DNA of 64,000 nucleotides, from the NCBI GenBank assembly GCA_034231615.1, contig CM067298.1, positions 52,976,883 to 53,040,882 of the forward strand. The letters run 5' to 3'. A model generated the notes under the pieces. That model worked only from the letters and a program-made list of their open reading frames with translations. It searched no databases and was not told the DNA's origin. This stretch comes from Meghimatium bilineatum (taxonomy: Eukaryota > Mollusca > Gastropoda > Stylommatophora > Philomycidae). This document shows positions 39,941 through 55,047 of this stretch, piece by piece. Both the position numbers and the translations under genes were made by a program. Position 1 is the first letter of the stretch, and each line of letters begins with the position of its first letter.

Positions 39941-42900
39941 TTCTTTTTCAATCTTTTCAACACATCTCATAAATGCATCTACCGGTAGATTATCAATAGA
40001 AATATTATTTTTTTGATTTTCTTTTTCAAACTTTTCAACACATCTCATAAATGTATCTAGTTTATCATTAGAAATATATTTTTTTTATTTTGAAACTTTT
40101 CAACACATTTCATAAATGTATCTACCAGTAGTTTATTATAAGAAATATATTTTTTCATTTTCTTTTTCAAACTTTTCAACACATCTCATAAATGTATCTA
40201 CCGGTAGATTATCACTAAAAATATATCTTTTCACTTTCTTTTTCAAACTTTTCAACATATTTCATAAATGTATCTAGTTTATCATTAGAAATATATTTTT
40301 TGATTTCCTTTTTCAAACTTTTCAACACATCTCATAAATGTATCTACCGATAGTTTATCATTAGAGATATATTTTTTTATTTTCTTTTTCAAACTTTTCA
40401 ACACATCTCATAAATGTATCTACCGATAGTTTATCATTAGAAATATATTTTTTTATTTTCTTTTTCAAACTTTTCAACATATTTCATAAATGTATCTAGT
40501 TTATCATTAGAAATATATTTTTTTATTTTCTTTTTCAAACTTTTCAACACATCTCATAAATGTATCTACCGGTAGTTTATCATTAGAAATATATTTTTTT
40601 ATTTTCTTTTTCAAACTTTTCAACATATTTCATAAATGTATCTAGTTTATCATTAGAAATATATTTTTTTATTTTCTTTTTCAAACTTTTCAACACATCT
40701 CATAAATGTATCTACCGGTAGTTTATCATTAGAAATATATTTTTTTATTTTCTTTTTCAAACTTTTCAACACATCTCATAAATGTATCTACCGGTAGATT
40801 ATCACTAGAAATATATGTTTTCATTTTCTTTTTCAAACTTTTCAACACATTTCATAAATGTATATAGTTTATCATAGGAAATATATTTTTTTTATTTTCT
40901 TTTTCAAACTTTTCAACATATTTCATAAATGTATCTAGTTTATCATTCGAAATATATTTTTTTATTTTCTTTTTCAAACTTTTCAACACATCTCATAAAT
41001 GTATCTACCGGTAGTTTATCATTAGAAATATATATTTTTATTTTCTTTTTCAAACTTTTCAACACATCTCATAAATGTATCTACCTGTAGATTATCACTA
41101 GAAATATATCTTTTCATTTTCTTTTTCAAACTTTTCAACACATCTCATAAATGTATCTACCAGTAGTTTATTATAAGAAATATATTTTTCATTTTCTTTT
41201 TCAAACTTTTCAACACATCTCATAAAAGTATCTACCGGTAGATTATCACTAAAAATATATCTTTTCACTTTCTTTTTCAAACTTTTCAACATATTTCATA
41301 AATGTATATAGTTTATCACTAGAAATATATTTTTTGATTTCCTTTTTCAAACTTTTCAACACATCTCATAAATGTATCTACCGGTAGTTTATCATTAGAA
41401 ATATATTTTTTTATTTTCTTTTTCAAACTTTTCAACATATTTCATAAATGTATCTAGTTTATCATTAGAAATATATTTTTTTATTTTCTTTTTCAAACTT
41501 TTCAACACATCTCATAAATGTATCTACCGGTAGTTTATCATTAGAAATATATTTTTTTATTTTCTTTTTCAAACTTTTCAACACATCTCATAAATGTATC
41601 TACCGGTAGATTATCACTAGAAATATATGTTTTCATTTTCTTTTTTATACTTTTCAACACATTTCATAAATGTATATAGTTTATCATAGGAAATATATTT
41701 TTTTTATTTTCTTTTTCAAACTTTTCCACATATTTCATAAATCTATATAGTTTATCACTAGAAATATATTTTTTTATTTTCTTTTTCAAACTTTTCAACA
41801 CATCTCATAAATGTATCTACCGGTAGTTTATCATTAGAAATATATTTTTTTATTTTCTTTTTCAAACTTTTCAACACTTCTCATAAATGTATCTACCAGT
41901 AGTTTATCATTAGAAATATATTTTTTTATTTTCTTTTTCAATCTTTTCAACACATCTCATAAATGTATCTACCTGTAGACTATCACTAGAAATATATCTT
42001 TTCATTTTATTTCTCAAACTTTTCAACACATTTCTTAAATGCATATAGTTTATCATTAGAAATATTATTTTTTTTATTTTCTTGTTCAAACTTTTCAACA
42101 TTTTTCATAAATGTATATAGTTTATCACTAGAAATATATTTTTTGATTTTATTTTTTAAACTTTTCAACACTTCTCATAAATGTATCTACCGGTAGTTTA
42201 TCATTAGAAATATATTTTTTGATTTTCTTTTTCAAACTTTTCAACACTTCTCATAAATGTATCTACCGGTAGTTTATCATTAGAAATATATTTTTTTATT
42301 TTCTTTTTCAAACTTTTCAACACTTCTCATAAATGTATCTACCGGTAGATTATCACTAAAAATATATCTTTTCACTTTCTTTTTCAAACATTTCAACATA
42401 TTTCATAAATGTATCTAGTTTATCATTAGAAATATATTTTTTGATTTCCTTTTTCAAACTTTTCAACACATCTCATAAATGTATCTACCGATAGTTTATC
42501 ATTAGAGATATATTTTTTTATTTTCTTTTTCAAACTTTTCAACACATCTCATAAATGTATCTACCGGTAGATTATCACTAGAAATATATGTTTTCACTTT
42601 CTTTTTCAAACTTTTCAACACATTTCTTAAATGTATATAATTTATCATTAGAAATATATTTTTTTAATTTTCTTTTTCAAACTTTTCAACACATCTCATA
42701 AATGTATCTACCGGTAGATTATCACTAGAAATATATCTTTTCACTTTCTTTTTCAAACTTTTCAACACATTTCTTAAATGTATATAGTTTATCATTAGAA
42801 ATATTTTTTTTTATTTTCTTGTTCAGACTTTTCAACACATTTCATAAATGAATATAGTTTATCATTAGAAATATATTTTTTTAAATGTCTTGTTCAAACT

Positions 42901-44599
42901 TTTCAACATATTTCATAAATGTATCTAGTTTATCATTAGAAATATATTTTTTTATTTTCTTTTTCAAACTTTTCAACACATCTCATAAATGTATCTACCT
43001 GTAGATTATCACTAGAAATATATCTTTTCATTTTCTTTCTCAAACTTTTCAACACATTTCATAAATGTATATAGTTTATCATAAGAAATATATTTTTTTT
43101 TATTTTCTTTTTCAAACTTTTCAACACATCTCATAAATGTATCTACCGGTAGATTATCACTAAAAATATATCTTTTCACTTTCTTTTTCAAACTTTTCAA
43201 CACATTTAATAAATGTATATAGTTTATCATTAGAAATATATTTTTTTTATTTTCTTTTTCAAAATTTTCAACACATTTCATAAATGTATATAGTTTAGCA
43301 TTAGAAATATATTTTTTTTATTTATTTTTCAAACTTTTCAACAAATTTTATAAATGTTTCTAGTTTATCAATAGAATTTAATTTTGTAATTTTCTTTTTG
43401 AAACTTTTCAACACATTTCATAAATGTATCTAGTTTATCATCAGAAATATATTTTTTTTGATTTTGAAACTTTTCAACACATTTCATAAATGTATCTAGC
43501 AGTAGTTTATTATTAGAAATATATTTTTTCATTTTCTTTTTCAAACTTTTCAACACATCTCATAAATGTATCTATCGGTAGATTATCACTAAAAATATAT
43601 CTTTTCACTTTCTTTTTCAAACTTTTCAACATATTTCATAAATGTATATAGTTTATCACTAGAAATATATTTTTTGATTTTCTTTTTCAAACTTTTCAAC
43701 ACATCTCATAAATGTATCTACCGGTAGTTTATCATTAGAAATATATTTTTTTATTTTCTTTTTCAATCTTTTCAACACATCTCATAAATGTATCTACCGG
43801 TAGATTATCACTAGAAATATATGTTTTCTTTTTCAAACTCTTCAACACATTTCATAAATGTATATAGTTTTTCATAGGAAATATATTTTTTTAATTTTCT
43901 TTTTCAAACTTTTCAACATATTTCATAAATGTATCTAGTTTATCATTAGAAATATATTTTTTTATTTTCTTTTTCAAACTTTTCAACACATCTCATAAAT
44001 GTATCTACCGGTAGTTTATCATTAGAAATATATTTTTTTATTTTCTTTTTCAATCTTTTCAACACATCTCATAAATGTATCTACCTGTAGATTATCACTA
44101 GAAATATATCTTTTCATTTTCTTTCTCAAACTTTTCAACACATTTCATAAATGTATCTAGTTTATCATCAGAAATATATTTTTTGATTTTGAAACTTTTC
44201 AACACATTTCATAAATGTATCTAGCAGTAGTTTATTATTAGAAATATATTTTTTCATTTTCTTTTTCAAACTTTTCAACATATTTCATAAATGTATATAG
44301 TTTATCACTAGAAATATATTTTTTGATTTTCTTTTTCAAACTTTTCAACACATCTCATAAATGTATCTACCGGTAGTTTATCATTAGAAATATATTTTTT
44401 TGATTTTCTTTTTCAAACTTTTCAACACATCTCATAAATGTATCTAGTTTATCATTAGAAATATATTTTTTTGATTTTCAAACTTTTCAACACATCTCAT
44501 AAATGTATCTACCGGTAGATTATCACTAAAAATATATCTTTTCACTTTCTTTTTCAAACTTTTCAACATATTTCATAAATGTATATAGTTTATCACTAG

Positions 44600-47500
44600 A
44601 AATATATTTTTTGATTTTCTTTTTCAAACTTTTCAACACATCTCATAAATGTATCTACCAATAGTTTATCATTGGAAATATATTTTTTATATTTTCTTGT
44701 TCAAACATTTCAACATATTTCATAAATGTATATAGTTTATCACTAGAAATATATTTTTTGATTGTCTTTTTCAAACTTTTCAGCACATCTCATAAATGTA
44801 TCAACCAGTAGTGTATCACTAGAAATATATTTTATAATTTTCTTTTTTAAACGTTTCAACACATCTCATAAATTGATTGTCAAATCATAAGAAATATATT
44901 TTTTTTTATTTTCTTTTTCAAACTTTTCAACACATCTCATAAATGTATCTACCGGTAGATTATCACTAAAAATATATCTTTTCACTTTCTTTTTCAAACT
45001 TTTCAACATATTTCATAAATGTATATAGTTTATCACTAGAAATATATTTTTTGATTTTCTTTTTCACACTTTTCAACACATCTCATAAATGTATCTACCG
45101 TTAGTTTATCATTAGAAATATATTTTTTTATTTTCTTTTTCAAACTTTTCAACACTTCTCATAAATGTATCTACCGGTAGTTTATCATTAGAAATATATT
45201 TTTTTATTTTCTTTTTCAATCTTTTCAACACATCTCATAAATGTATCTACCGGTAGATTATCACTAGAAATATATGTTTTCATTTTCTTTTTCAAACTTT
45301 TCAACACATTTCATAAATGTATATAGTTTTTCATAGGAAATATATTTTTTTTATTTTCTTTTTCAAACTTTTCAACACTTCTCATAAATGTATCTACCAG
45401 TAGTTTATTATAAGAAATATATTTTTTCATTTTCTTTTTCAAACTTTTCAACACATCTCATAAATGTATCTACCGGTAGATTATCACTAAAAATATATCT
45501 TTTCACTTTCTTTTTCAAACTTTTCAACATATTTCATAAATGTATATAGTTTATCACTAGAAATATATGTTTTTGATTTCCTTTTTCAAACTTTTCAACA
45601 CATCTCATAAATGTATCTACCGGTAGTTTATCATTAGAGATATATTTTTGTATTTTCTTTTTCAAACTTTTCAACACATTTCTTAAATGTATATAGTTTA
45701 TCATTAGAAATATTATTTTTTTTATTTTCTTGTTCAAACTTTTCAACATATTTCATAAATGTATATAGTTTATCACTAGAAATATATTTTTTGATTTTAT
45801 TTTTTAAACTTTTCAACACTTCTCATAAATGTATCTACCGGTAGTTTATCATTAGAAATATATTTTTTCATTTTCTTTTTCAAACTTATCAACACATTTC
45901 ATAAATGTATATAGTTTATCATAGGAAATATATTTTTTTTATTTTCTTTTTCAAACTTTTCAACATATTTCATAAATGTATCTAGTTTATCATTAGAAAT
46001 ATATTTTTTTATTTTCTTTTTCAAATTTTTCAACACATCTCATAAACGTATCTACCTGTATATTATCACTAGAAATATATCTTTTCATTTTCTTTCTCAA
46101 ACTTTTCAACACATTTCATAAATGTATATAGTTTATCATAAGAAATATATTTTTTAAATTTTCCTTTTTCAAACTTTTCAACACATCTCATAAATGTATC
46201 TTCCGGTAGATTATCACTAGAAATATATCTTTTCATTTTCTTTCTCAAACTTTTCAACACATTTCATAAATGTATCTAGTTTATCATCAGAAATATATTT
46301 TTTGATTTTGAAACTTTTCAACACATTTCATAAATGTATCTAGCAGTAGTTTATTATTAGAAATATATTTTTTCATTTTCTTTTTCAAACTTTTCAACAT
46401 ATTTCATAAATGTATATAGTTTATCACTAGAAATATATTTTTTGATTTTGAAACTTTTCAACACTTCTCATAAATGTATCTACCAGTAGTTTATTATAAG
46501 AAATATATTTTTTCATTTTCTTTTTCAAACTTTTCAACACATCTCATAAATGTATCTACCGGTAGATTATCACTAAAAATATATCTTTTCACTTTCTTTT
46601 TCAAACTTTTCAACATATTTCATAAATGTATATAGTTTATCACTAGAAATATATGTTTTTGATTTCCTTTTTCAAACTTTTCAACACATCTCATAAATGT
46701 ATCTACCGGTAGTTTATCATTAGAGATATATTTTTGTATTTTCTTTTTCAAACTTTTCAACACATTTCTTAAATGTATATAGTTTATCATTAGAAATATT
46801 ATTTTTTTTATTTTCTTGTTCAAACTTTTCAACATATTTCATAAATGTATATAGTTTATCACTAGAAATATATTTTTTGATTTTATTTTTTAAACTTTTC
46901 AACACTTCTCATAAATGTATCTACCGGTAGTTTATCATTAGAAATATATTTTTTCATTTTCTTTTTCAAACTTATCAACACATTTCATAAATGTATATAG
47001 TTTATCATAGGAAATATATTTTTTTTATTTTCTTTTTCAAACTTTTCAACATATTTCATAAATGTATCTAGTTTATCATTAGAAATATATTTTTTTATTT
47101 TCTTTTTCAAATTTTTCAACACATCTCATAAACGTATCTACCTGTATATTATCACTAGAAATATATCTTTTCATTTTCTTTCTCAAACTTTTCAACACAT
47201 TTCATAAATGTATATAGTTTATCATAAGAAATATATTTTTTAAATTTTCCTTTTTCAAACTTTTCAACACATCTCATAAATGTATCTTCCGGTAGATTAT
47301 CACTAGAAATATATCTTTTCATTTTCTTTCTCAAACTTTTCAACACATTTCATAAATGTATCTAGTTTATCATCAGAAATATATTTTTTGATTTTGAAAC
47401 TTTTCAACACATTTCATAAATGTATCTAGCAGTAGTTTATTATTAGAAATATATTTTTTCATTTTCTTTTTCAAACTTTTCAACATATTTCATAAATGTA

Positions 47501-49400
47501 TATAGTTTATCACTAGAAATATATTTTTTTTATTTTCAAACTTTTCAACACATCTCATAAATGTATCTACCGGTAGATTATCACTAAAAATATATCTTTT
47601 CACTTTCTTTTTCAAACTTTTCAACATATTTCATAAATGTATATAGTTTATCACTAGAAATATATTTTTTGATTTTCTTTTTCAAACTTTTCAACACATC
47701 TCATAAATGTATCTACCAATAGTTTATCATTGGAAATATATTTTTTATATTTTCTTGTTCAAACATTTCAACATATTTCATAAATGTATATAGTTTATCA
47801 CTAGAAATATATTTTTTGATTGTCTTTTTCAAACTTTTCAGCACATCTCATAAATGTATCAACCAGTAGTGTATCACTAGAAATATATTTTTTAATTTTC
47901 TTTTTTAAACGTTTCAACACATCTCATAAATTGATTGTCAAATCATAAGAAATATATTTTTTTTTATTTTCTTTTTCAAACTTTTTAACACATCTCATAA
48001 ATGTATCTACCGGTAGATTATCACTAAAAATATATCTTTTCACTTTCTTTTTCAAACTTTTCAACATATTTCATAAATGTATATAGTTTATCACTAGAAA
48101 TATATTTTTTGATTTTCTTTTTCACACTTTTCAACACATCTCATAAATGTATCTACCGTTAGTTTATCATTAGAAATATATTTTTTTATTTTCTTTTTCA
48201 AACTTTTCAACACTTCTCATAAATGTATCTACCGGTAGTTTATCATTAGAAATATATTTTTTTATTTTCTTTTTCAATCTTTTCAACACATCTCATAAAT
48301 GTATCTACCGGTAGATTATCACTAGAAATATATGTTTTCATTTTCTTTTTCAAACTTTTCAACACATTTCATAAATGTATATAGTTTTTCATAGGAAATA
48401 TATTTTTTTTATTTTCTTTTTCAAACTTTTCAACACTTCTCATAAATGTATCTACCAGTAGTTTATTATAAGAAATATATTTTTTCATTTTCTTTTTCAA
48501 ACTTTTCAACACATTTCATAAATGTATCTACCGGTAGATTATCACTAAAAATATATCTTTTCACTTTCTTTTTCAAACTTTTCAACATATTTCATAAATG
48601 TATATAGTTTATCACTAGAAATATATGTTTTTGATTTCCTTTTTCAAACTTTTCAACACATCTCATAAATGTATCTACCGGTAGTTTATCATTAGAGATA
48701 TATTTTTGTATTTTCTTTTTCAAACTTTTCAACACATTTCTTAAATGTATATAGTTTATCATTAGAAATATTATTTTTTTTATTTTCTTGTTCAAACTTT
48801 TCAACATATTTCATAAATGTATATAGTTTATCACTAGAAATATATTTTTTGATTTTATTTTTTAAACTTTTCAACACTTCTCATAAATGTATCTACCGGT
48901 AGTTTATCATTAGAAATATATTTTTTCATTTTCTTTTTCAAACTTATCAACACATTTCATAAATGTATATAGTTTATCATAGGAAATATATTTTTTTTAT
49001 TTTCTTTTTCAAACTTTTCAACATATTTCATAAATGTATCTAGTTTATCATTAGAAATATATTTTTTTATTTTCTTTTTCAAATTTTTCAACACATCTCA
49101 TAAACGTATCTACCTGTATATTATCACTAGAAATATATCTTTTCATTTTCTTTCTCAAACTTTTCAACACATTTCATAAATGTATATAGTTTATCATAAG
49201 AAATATATTTTTTAAATTTTCCTTTTTCAAACTTTTCAACACATCTCATAAATGTATCTTCCGGTAGATTATCACTAGAAATATATCTTTTCACTTTCTT
49301 TTTCAAACTTTTCAACACATTTCTTAAATGTATATAGTTTATCATTAGAAATATTATTTTATTTATTTTCTTGTCCAAACTTTTCAACATATTTCATAAA
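44600..49400. repeat. Nested duplications, 1,086 and 1,972 bp
   Basis: A block with TATATGTTTTTGATTTCC, GAGATATATTTTTGTATTTTC and CAAACTTATCAAC variants occurs three times, with landmarks at 45534, 46620 and 48592 (offsets 1,086 and 1,972). The 1,086-bp copy spans about 45,362-46,440 to 46,448-47,526. The ACCAATAG variants at 44657 and 47715 are 3,058 bp apart, which is the sum of the two offsets, so a 3-kb copy was made around the 1,086-bp one. The third block departs from the others after about 49,290. Confidence 0.8.
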
Positions 49401-52400
49401 TGTATCTACCGGTAGATTATCACTAGAAATATATCTTTTCACTTTCTTTTTCAAACTTTTCAACACATTTCTTAAATGTATATAGTTTATCATTAGAAAT
49501 ATTATTTTATTTATTTTCTTGTCCAAACTTTTCAACATATTTCATAAATGTATATAGTTTATCACTAGAAATATATTTTTTGATTTTATTTTTTAAACTT
49601 TTCAACACTTCTCATAAATGTATCTACCGGTAGTTTATCATTAGAAATATATTTTTTGATTTTCTTTTTCAAACTTTTCAACACTTCTCATAAATGTATC
49701 TACCGGTAGTTTATCATTAGAAATATTTTTTTTTATTTTCGTTTTCAATCTTTTCAACACATCTCATAAATGTATCTAGTTTATCATTAGAAATATATTT
49801 TTTTTATTTTGAAACTTTTCAACACATTTCATAAATGTATCTAGCAGTAGTTTATTATTAGAAATATATTTTTTTATTTTCGTTTTCAATCTTTTCAACA
49901 CATCTCATAAATGTATCTAGTTTATCATTAGAAATATATTTTTTGATTTTCTTTTTCAAACTTTTCAACACATCTCATAAATGTATCTACCGGTAGTTTA
50001 TCATTAGAAATATATTTTTTATTTTCTTTTTCAATCTTTTCAACACATCTCATAAATGTATCTACCGGTAGATTATCACTAGAAATATATGTTTTCATTT
50101 TCTTTTTCAAACTCTTCAACACATTTCATAAATGTATATAGTTTTTCATAGGAAATATATTTTTTTTATTTTCTTTTTCAATCTTTTCAACATATTTCAT
50201 AAATGTATCTAGTTTATCATTAGAAATATATTTTTTTATTTTCTTTTTCAAACTTTTCAACACATCTCATAAATGTATCTACCTGTAGATTATCACTAGA
50301 AATATATCTTTTCATTTTCTATCTCAAACTTTTCAACACATTTCATAAATGTATATAGTTTATCATAAGACATATTTTTTTTTTATTTTCTTTTTCAAAC
50401 TTTTCAACACATCTCATAAATGTATCTACCGGTAGATTATCACTAAAAATATATCTTTTCACTTTCTTTTTCAAACTTTTCAACATATTTCATAAATGTA
50501 TATAGTTTATCACTAGAAATATATTTTTTGATTTTCTTTTTCAAACTTTTCAACACATCTCATAAATGTATCTACCGGTAGTTTATCATTAGAAATATAT
50601 TTTTTTATTTTCTTTTTCATACTTTTCAACACTTCTCATAAATGTATCTACCGGTAGTTTATCATTAGAAATATATTTTTTTATTTTCTTTTTCAATCTT
50701 TTCAACACATCTCATAAATGTATCTACCTGTAGATTATCACTAGAAATATATCTTTTCATTTTCTTTCTCAAACTTTTCAACACATTTCATAAATGTATC
50801 TAGTTTATCATCAGAAATATATTTTTTGATTTTGAAACTTTTCAACACATTTCATAAATGTATCTAGCAGTAGTTTATTATTAGAAATATATTTTTTCAT
50901 TTTCTTTTTCAAACTTTTCAACACATCTCATAAATGTATCTACCGGTAGATTATCACTAGAAATATATGTTTTCATTTTCTTTTTCAAACTCTTCAACAC
51001 ATTTCATAATTGTATATAGTTTTTCATAGGAAATATATTTTTTTTATTTTCTTTTTCATACTTTTCAACATATTTCATAAATGTATCTAGTTTATCATTA
51101 GAAATATATTTTTTTATTTTCTTTTTCAAACTTTTCAACACATCTCATAAATGTATCTACCGGTAGTTTATCATTAGAAATATATTTTTTTATTTTCTTT
51201 TTCAAACTTTTCAACACATCTCATAAATGTATCTACCTGTAGATTATCACTAGAAATATATCTTTTCATTTTCTTTCTCAAACTTTTCAACACATTTCAT
51301 AAATGTATATAGTTTATCATAAGATATTTTTTTTTTATTTTCTTTTTCAAACTTTTCAACACATCTCATAAATGTATCTACCGGTAGATTATCACTAAAA
51401 ATATATCTTTTCACTTTCTTTTTCAAACATTTCAACATATTTCATAAATATATATAGTTTATCTCTAGAAATATATTTTTTGATTTCCTTTTTCAAACTT
51501 TTCAACACATCTCATAAATGTATCTACCGGTAGATTATCACTAAAAATATATCTTTTCACTTTCTTTTTCAAACTTTTCAACATATTTCATAAATGTATA
51601 TAGTTTATCACTAGAAATATATTTTTTGATTTCCTTTTTCAAACTTTTCAACACATCTCATAAATGTATCTACCGGTAGTTTATCATTAGAGATATATTT
51701 TTTTATTTTCTTTTTCAAACTTTTCAACACATCTCATAAATGTATCTACCGGTAGATTATCACTAGAAATATGTTTTCATTTTCTTTTTCAAACTTTTCA
51801 ACACATTTCATAAATGTATATAGTTTATCATAGGAAATATATTTTTTTTATTTTCTTTTTCAAACTTTTCAACATATTTCATAAATGTATCTAGTTTATC
51901 ATTAGAAATATATTTTTTTATTTTCTTCTTCAAACTTTTCAACACATCTCATAAATGTATCTACCGGTAGTTTATTATTAGAAATATATTTTTTATTTTT
52001 TCTTGTTCAAACATTTCAACATATTTCATAAATGTATATAGTTTATCACTAGAAATATATTTTTTGATTGTCTTTTTCAAACTTTTCAGCACATCTCATA
52101 AATGTATATAGTTTTTCATAGGAAATATATTTTTTTTATTTTCTTTTTCAAACTTTTCAACATATTTCATAAATGTATCTAGTTTATCATTAGAAATATA
52201 TTTTTTTATTTTCTTTTTCAAAATTTTCAACACATCTCATAAATGTATCTACCGGTAGTTTATCATTAGAAATATATTTTTTTATTTTCTTTTTTCAAAC
52301 TTTTCAACACATCTCATAAATGTATCTACCGGTAGATTATCACTACAAATATATGTTTTCATTTTCTTTTTCAAACTTTTCAACACATTTCATAAATGTA

Positions 52401-55031
52401 TATAGTTTATCATAGGAAATATATTTTTTAAATTTTCCTTTTAAACTTTTCAACACATCTCATAAATGTATCTACCGGTAGATTATCACTAGAAGTATAT
52501 CTTTTCACTTTCTTTTTCAAACTTTTCAACACATTTCTTAAATGTATATAGTTTATCATTAGAAATATTTTTTTTTATTTTCTTGTTCAAACTTTTCAAC
52601 ACATTTCATAAATGAATATAGTTTATCATTAGAAATATTATTTTATTTATTTTCTTGTCCAAACTTTTCAACATATTTCATAAATGTATCTACCGGTAGA
52701 TTATCACTAGAAATATATCGTTTCACTTTCTTTTTCAAACTTTTCAACACATTTCTTAAATGTATATAGTTTATCATTAGAAATATTATTTTATTTATTT
52801 TCTTGTCCAAACTTTTCAACATATTTCATAAATGTATATAGTTTATCACTAGAAATATATTTTTTGATTTTATTTTTTAAACTTTTCAACACTTCTCATA
52901 AATGTATCTACCGGTAGTTTATCATTAGAAATATATTTTTTGATTTTCGTTTTCAATCTTTTCAACACTTCTCATAAATGTATCTACCGGTAGTTTATCA
53001 TTAGAAATATATTTTTTTGATTTTCTTTTTCAAACTTTTCAACACATCTCATAAATGTATCTAGTTTATCATTAGAAATATTTTTTTTTTTTATTTTGAA
53101 ACTTTTCAACACATTTAATAAATGTATCTACCAGTAGTTTATTATAAGAAATATATTTTTTCATTTTCTTTTTCAAACTTTTCAACACATCTCATAAATG
53201 TATCTACCTGTAGATTATCACTAAAAATATATCTTTTCACTTTCTTTTTCAAACTTTTCAACATATTTCATAAATGTATATAGTTTATCACTAGAAATAT
53301 ATTTTTTGATTTCCTTTTTCAAACTTTTCAACACATCTCATAAATGTATCTACCGGTAGTTTATCATTAGAGATATATTTTTTTATTTTCTTTTTCAAAC
53401 TTTTCAACATATTTCATAAATGTATCTAGTTTATCATAAGAAATATTTTTTTTTTATTTTCTTTTTCAAACTTTTCAACACATCTCATAAATGTATCTAC
53501 CGGTAGTTTATTACTAGAAATATATCTTTTCACTTTCTTTTTCAAACGTTTCAACACATCTCATAAATTGATTGTCAAATCATTAGAAATATATTTTTTT
53601 GATTTTCAAACTTTTCAACACATCTCATAAATGTATCTTCCGGTAGTTTACCATTAAAAATATATTTTTTCATTTTCTTTTTCAAACTTTTCAACACATT
53701 TCATAAATGTATATAGTTTATCATTAGAAATATTTTTTTTTAATTTTCTTGTTCAAACTTTTCAACACATTTCATAAATGTATGTAATTTATCATTAGAA
53801 AAATATTTCTTTGATTTTGAAACTTTTCAACACATTTCAGTAATGTATATAGTTTATCATTAGAATTATATTTTTTTATTTTCTTTTTCAAACTTTTCAA
53901 CACATCTCATAAATGTATCTAGTTTATCATTAGAAATATTTTTTTGTTTTTATTTTGAAACTTTTCAACACATTTAATAAATGTATCTACCAGTAGTTTA
54001 TTATAAGAAATATATTTTTTCATTTTCTTTTTCAAACTTTTCAACACATCTCATAAATGTATCTACCTGTAGATTATCACTAAAAATATATCTTTTCACT
54101 TTCTTTTTCAAACTTTTCAACATATTTCATAAATGTATATAGTTTATCACTAGAAATATATTTTTTGATTTCCTTTTTCAAACTTTTCAACACATCTCAT
54201 AAATGTATCTACCGGTAGTTTATCATTAGAGATATATTTTTTTATTTTCTTTTTCAAACTTTTCAACATATTTCATAAATGTATCTAGTTTATCATAAGA
54301 AATATATTTTTTTTATTTTCTTTTTCAAACTTTTCAACACATCTCATAAATGTATCTACCGGTAGTTTATTACTAGAAATATATCTTTTCACTTTCTTTT
54401 TCAAACGTTTCAACACATCTCATAAATTGATTGTCAAATCATTAGAAATATATTTTTTTGATTTTCAAACTTTTCAACACATCTCATAAATGTATCTTCC
54501 GGTAGTTTACCATTAAAAATATATTTTTTCATTTTCTTTTTCAAACTTTTCAACACATTTCATAAATGTATGTAATTTATCATTAGAAAAATATTTCTTT
54601 GATTTTGAAACTTTTCAACACATTTCAGTAATGTATATAGTTTATCATTAGAATTATATTTTTTTATTTTCTTTTTCAAACTTTTCAACACATCTCATAA
54701 ATGTATCTACCGGTAGATTATCACTAGAACTATATTTTTTTTATTTTCTTGTTCAAACTTTTCAACATATTTCATAAATATATATAGTTTATCACTAGAA
54801 ATATATTTTTTGATTGTCTTTTTCAAACGTTTCAACACATTTCATAAATTGATTGTCAAATCATTAGAAATATATTTTTTTGATTTTCAAACTTTTCAAC
54901 ACATCTCATAAATGTATCTACCGGTAGATTATCACTAGAATTATATCTTTTCATTTTCTTTTTCAAACTTTTCAACACATTTTATAAATGTATATAGTTT
55001 ATCATTAGAAATATATTTTTTTTATTTTCTT

Positions 55032-55047
55032 GTTCAAACTTTTGAAC
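55032..55047. other. Strand-switch junction with short palindrome
   Basis: The two array orientations meet at GTTCAAA-CT-TTTGAAC, an inverted repeat with two perfect 7-bp arms and a 2-bp spacer. Left of it monomers read CAAACTTTTCAAC; right of it they read GTTGAAAAGTTTG. No unique sequence separates the orientations. The junction resembles a fold-back or template-switch breakpoint, or the breakpoint of an inversion. An assembly fold-back artefact is the main alternative, although the right arm's sequence divergence argues against a recent mirror copy. Confidence 0.8.

Larger units (their letters stand above)
1..55038 (-). repeat. Giant AT-rich satellite array, main orientation
   Basis: Head-to-tail monomers run without interruption from the left window edge. 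Strand is given for the coding-like sense. On the + strand each monomer contains, in order, CAAACTTTTCAACA, a T/CTCATAAATGTAT block, the variable CTACCGGTAG or CTAG core, TTTATCATTAGAAATATAT, a T-run, and ATTTTCTTTTT. Long monomers are 76 bp (for example CAAAC at 2047 and 2123) and short ones 70 bp (1458 to 1528). Long monomers mostly carry CTCAT and short ones mostly TTCAT, so two linked monomer families intermix. At about 74 bp per unit this is roughly 750 units. No transposon or unique sequence was seen inside. The array could be pericentromeric, subtelomeric or interstitial; nothing here decides which. The left end lies outside the window. Confidence 0.97.

Noticed and set aside
1797..51438. 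More than thirty minus-strand open frames of 61-89 residues containing DTFMRCVEKFEKEN
   Set aside because: All are phases of the satellite. They begin and end where T-run length happens to adjust the frame, and copies follow the duplications. No start context, introns or unique sequence support genes.
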